A DNA stretch of 64,000 bases, from positions 199,258-263,257 of the forward strand of contig CAZVFC010000005.1 of NCBI GenBank assembly GCA_964625855.1, given 5' to 3'. Both the position numbers and the translations under genes were made by a program. Below are positions 61,991-64,000 of the stretch, in pieces; within the stretch, counting starts at the first letter, position 1; every line of letters starts with the position of its first letter. Under the pieces are notes generated by a model. That model ran no database searches, was not told the DNA's origin, and was given only the letters and a program-made list of their open reading frames with translations. This stretch comes from JAPLUA01 sp964625855. GTDB taxonomy: Bacteria; Verrucomicrobiota; Verrucomicrobiia; Limisphaerales; UBA8199.

Positions 61991-62542
61991 ATGTGGAACA
62001 TGCTCACAAGAGCTTCGGTGAACAAGGTCAGGTTGATCCTTCTCGCGGCGTTCGGACTCATTGTTGTTTGTGTGGGCTCTTGTGGCACGCACGGGGGAAC
62101 CTCCTCAGGCGGGCTCAGCTGCCGCGTTTCTGTGCCGCAACGCATCACACTTGGGACACTTCCGCTTACGCTAATCCTCAAGAACGCAGGTTCGCAGCCG
62201 TTGAGGATATGTACTGATTGCGGCGCCCGCAGAACCCACAAATGGAACCCTAAGACTGGAGAATATGAATTTGGTGTGTGGCTCATTCCCGGAATCTGGG
62301 AGGGCGACATGGCTTCTGTGAAGGGACTCAAACAGTCCATTGTGACTCTCCCCCCCGGCGGCGAGGTTGGGCTGCCTGTTAACATGTGGCCGGAGACCCG
62401 GCCTATACGATTGACTGGCCATTACGCGGTGCCCCCCTATGTAGTTGGGTCTTCCGTCACGGACGATCCGGAGTTCAAGAAGCTGGACATTTGGCGCGGC
62501 ACGATTGCTGCACCACCGGTCACGTTGCGAGTGAGCAAATGA
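61991..62542 (+). CDS. Cassette gene 2: lipoprotein- or membrane-anchored protein
   Basis: A 183-residue product with an N-terminal hydrophobic segment (LILLAAFGLIVVCVGSCG) that could serve as a lipoprotein signal, then a beta-rich domain (RITLGTLPLTLILKNAGSQP, IVTLPPGGEVGLPVNMW, IRLTGHYAVPPYVVG). It resembles an immunoglobulin-like fold but no family is recognised. The ATG at 61991 starts one base after the junction heptamer; 62000 is an alternative. Confidence 0.6.
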   Translation: MWNMLTRASVNKVRLILLAAFGLIVVCVGSCGTHGGTSSGGLSCRVSVPQRITLGTLPLTLILKNAGSQPLRICTDCGARRTHKWNPKTGEYEFGVWLIPGIWEGDMASVKGLKQSIVTLPPGGEVGLPVNMWPETRPIRLTGHYAVPPYVVGSSVTDDPEFKKLDIWRGTIAAPPVTLRVSK

Positions 62543-62546
62543 CGCA

Positions 62547-62636
62547 GCCGAACCAGACGCGCCAGCCAACGCCGGGAGTTCGTCTCGTGGCGTGTCGGAC
62601 ACCACTGGGCCGGCGTGGCCGCGCTTATCGTTGAGC
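62547..62636 (+). other. attC-like site 2
   Basis: GCCGAAC (62547) to GTTGAGC (62630), 90 bases. Inner arms GCGCCAGCCAACGCC and GGCGTGGCCGCGC pair with two unpaired bases. The right heptamer fits GTTRRRY exactly. Confidence 0.75.
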
Positions 62637-62642
62637 GATGTT

Positions 62643-62969
62643 ATGAAACTTATTGCGATTCTCCTACTGGCTTCGTTGCTGAGCGGATGGATTCTTTCGC
62701 TCGGGAGAAGAGGATTTCTGGCTCGCACTTTGGTCATAGTTAGTGTTCCCTTGGGGGCATTCCTGGGCGGATACTCTGGCTACACGGTTTGCCGGCTGAT
62801 GATCTTTCCCATGGATGGCACCGCTGCAAGCCAGCATAACTGGATTGGCTGGGTGGACGCTGGGATTTTGGGGATGGCGGTCGGTCTGGTTGTCGTGCCC
62901 GCGATTGCCCTAGCATTTACTGGAAGGATGAAAGATGAACGACCGACGGTCAACAAGTCGCTGGAGTAG
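62643..62969 (+). CDS. Cassette gene 3: small polytopic membrane protein
   Basis: A 108-residue protein with three hydrophobic segments (LIAILLLASLLSGWILSLG, TLVIVSVPLGAFLGGYSGYT, AGILGMAVGLVVVPAIALAF) and a short charged C-terminus. No family recognised. Its end contains the left part of the next attC-like repeat. Confidence 0.6.
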   Translation: MKLIAILLLASLLSGWILSLGRRGFLARTLVIVSVPLGAFLGGYSGYTVCRLMIFPMDGTAASQHNWIGWVDAGILGMAVGLVVVPAIALAFTGRMKDERPTVNKSLE

Positions 62970-63055
62970 ACGGTGGGAGTCCCGTCAATTTGTGTGTTTG
63001 GTGTCGTGCTCATAGTCAGTGTTGATCGCCGCCGCCACTCAACTTGTCGTTGGGC
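62948..63055 (+). other. attC-like site 3
   Basis: CGGTCAAC region (62948 to 62954) to GTTGGGC (63049), about 108 bases. AACAAGTCG pairs with ACTTGTCGTT near the ends. It overlaps the last codons of cassette gene 3. GTTGGGC fits GTTRRRY exactly. Confidence 0.65.
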
Positions 63056-63065
63056 CACTTCAACG

Positions 63066-63497
63066 ATGCGCGCCTTCCGCTCAGCTCTGCTGGTTACGGC
63101 GATGCTGCCCTGCATCACCGGTTGCGTCGTTGTAAGCATGCACTCAACGCGCCCGGTTGAGGTACACGTCACAGACCGGTCAACGCGTGAACCTGTGCCC
63201 GGAGCGGACGTCTCGATTCAGTACAGCTATGATAGCTACGGCGTGTTTTATGTACTCAGGATGCCGGAGGATGCCTCAGCGCGGACCGATCCGAACGGCG
63301 TCGCCGTGCTGCCGATGGCCAGCTTCGGTTATGCGATTACTTTCCGTGTAGCCGGGAGATACTATGAGGTCACGCCGAGCCTCATACGCCACGGCGGCTT
63401 TCCCAGTGGCGAGTATTATTCCCGAGATCCCAAAACAGGGGCGGTGCTGCGTACTAATCTTCCCCCGTTGGTCGTTCAATTGATTCCGAAGAGATGA
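63066..63497 (+). CDS. Cassette gene 4: lipoprotein with carboxypeptidase-regulatory-like domain
   Basis: A 143-residue product with a lipobox-like signal (ALLVTAMLPCITGC). It has the motif PVEVHVTDRSTREPVPGADV and TDPNGVAVLPM, the pattern of carboxypeptidase-regulatory-like/SpaA-type beta-sandwich domains. Function unknown. The ATG at 63066 lies 11 bases after the junction heptamer; the longer upstream frame crosses the attC-like site and is unlikely. Confidence 0.65.
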   Translation: MRAFRSALLVTAMLPCITGCVVVSMHSTRPVEVHVTDRSTREPVPGADVSIQYSYDSYGVFYVLRMPEDASARTDPNGVAVLPMASFGYAITFRVAGRYYEVTPSLIRHGGFPSGEYYSRDPKTGAVLRTNLPPLVVQLIPKR

Positions 63498-63501
63498 TCC
63501 G

Positions 63502-63602
63502 GCCCAACCACGGCATGCAGCGGAAGGGAGCCAGCCCTTCAGGTCAGCGGCAGTTCGAGCGTCTGCGGCGGCTGGCCCCGGTCGCTGACCTTTGCGTTAG
63601 TT
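63502..63602 (+). other. attC-like site 4
   Basis: GCCCAAC (63502, fits RYYYAAC) to GTTAGTT (63596), 101 bases. GCAGCGGAAGGGAGCCAGCC pairs imperfectly with GGCTGGCCCCGGTCGCTG, with scattered unpaired bases. The right heptamer is identical to the one at 61546. Confidence 0.75.
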
Positions 63603-63612
63603 GGTGGCCTTC

Positions 63613-63903
63613 ATGAGAATGAGTTGGAACAGGATTCTGTCGGGCCTGCTCGCCGCCGCTTATGTTGTTGTAGCGCTATGCGGCGGCGGTGCAGAGGTCG
63701 CCTTCAAGGTGGCCCTCTTTTCGGTCTTGCCTCTGGCGTGTATTTGGTTTTCAGAAGCGATGGGTGGCTACACCGGTCCTTCATGGCGTGCAGCCATTAC
63801 GGCTCCCACGCCGGGGGTGTTCGTCTGCATTGCAGGCTGGCTGTTGTTGCTGATGCCAGCCATCATTGGGATTGTCTATGGCCTTATTGGTTCCAAGCCC
63901 TAA
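63613..63903 (+). CDS. Cassette gene 5: small membrane protein
   Basis: A 96-residue protein with hydrophobic segments ILSGLLAAAYVVVALCGGG, VALFSVLPLACIWFSEAMG and FVCIAGWLLLLMPAIIGIVY. No family recognised. The ATG at 63613 lies 10 bases after the junction. The stop codon overlaps CCCTAAC, the left heptamer of the next attC-like site. Confidence 0.6.
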   Translation: MRMSWNRILSGLLAAAYVVVALCGGGAEVAFKVALFSVLPLACIWFSEAMGGYTGPSWRAAITAPTPGVFVCIAGWLLLLMPAIIGIVYGLIGSKP

Positions 63904-64000
63904 CGAGCGCAGTGGAGTGGACGCCGGTGGCCCGCTCTGTTTGCAGGTTCTTCGACGATTTCAGTGGAATTGAGGAGCGGGCTGGTGTCTGATTTTGGGC
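63898..64000 (+). other. attC-like site 5, cut by the window edge
   Basis: CCCTAAC (63898) is followed by GACGCCGGTGGCCCGCTC, which pairs imperfectly with GAGCGGGCTGGTGTC near 63980. The closing GTT heptamer is expected just beyond the window. Confidence 0.6.

Larger units (their letters stand above)
61546..64000 (+). mobile_element. Integron-like gene-cassette array without a visible integrase (CALIN type)
   Basis: Five small plus-strand genes are separated by 90 to 110 base spacers. Each spacer begins at or near the preceding stop with an xxxxAAC heptamer, holds an imperfect inverted repeat with unpaired bases, and ends in a GTTxxxx heptamer 1 to 11 bases before the next ATG. That is the layout of attC sites in integron arrays. 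Junction heptamers are at 61546 (GTTAGTT), 61983 (GTTCAAC), 62630 (GTTGAGC), 63049 (GTTGGGC) and 63596 (GTTAGTT); GTTGAGC and GTTGGGC fit GTTRRRY exactly. No intI gene is present to the left; the array continues beyond the right edge. Confidence 0.7.

Overview
The window is a bacterial chromosome segment, most likely from a Verrucomicrobiota bacterium of the Pedosphaera/Limisphaerales kind. This is inferred from the mix of genes: an autotransporter-type beta-strand repeat protein, a prepilin-like protein with an H-x-x-DG-type tail, secreted DegT, Gfo/Idh/MocA and sugar-isomerase-like proteins with twin-arginine leaders, a VIT/VWA protein, a dockerin-bearing membrane protein beside an ECF sigma factor, and many short palindromic or tandem repeats that invade genes. 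No rRNA or other taxonomic marker is present, so the assignment is an inference.

Positions 1 to 28,866 hold one long exopolysaccharide locus, read entirely on the minus strand. It begins at the right with an outer-membrane export lipoprotein (Wza-like), an RfaH/NusG-like antiterminator, a FemAB/GNAT protein and a Wzc-like chain-length/ATPase protein. Next come a polysaccharide deacetylase fused to DUF354, a UDP-GlcNAc 2-epimerase, an alpha/alpha-toroid protein, a second FemAB protein, a DegT aminotransferase, a tRNA-like gene with an enlarged anticodon loop, a deacetylase, an O-antigen polymerase/ligase, a GT2 glycosyltransferase and a methyltransferase. A compact four-gene acyl-transfer cassette follows (SGNH protein, AMP-forming ligase, acyl carrier protein, MBOAT), in which every part has a Dlt counterpart. 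After it come a CelD-like acetyltransferase, a beta-helix protein and a flippase cut by the window edge. Truncated copies of a glycosyltransferase, a deacetylase and two transposases (IS66, ISL3) show that the locus has been rearranged. No sugar-1-phosphate transferase that would start the lipid-linked chain is visible, so the locus probably continues to the left.

Positions 29,000 to 61,000 are mixed chromosomal genes: LysR and AraC regulators, the large beta-strand repeat protein with a prepilin-like and an SGNH protein, a twin-arginine DegT protein, a sigma-factor fragment, a LolA-like protein, Lon protease, Hsp20, GNAT, a GH99-like/WbsX protein, a GH38 alpha-mannosidase, an isomerase-like TIM barrel, an unassigned protein paired with a PfkB kinase, a beta-barrel protein, signal peptidase I, a sigma/dockerin/cohesin-like/VIT-VWA operon, and a Gfo/Idh/MocA oxidoreductase.

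Positions 61,546 to the end look like an integron gene-cassette array without a visible integrase. Five small plus-strand genes for membrane or exported proteins are each followed by a roughly 90 to 110 base imperfect inverted repeat with attC-like ends. A second theme of the window is repeat invasion of genes: an 8-base tandem repeat encodes an octapeptide inside the epimerase and the deacetylase-DUF354 fusion, a 7-base repeat also lies inside the epimerase, and a palindrome is inserted in frame in the GH38 enzyme.
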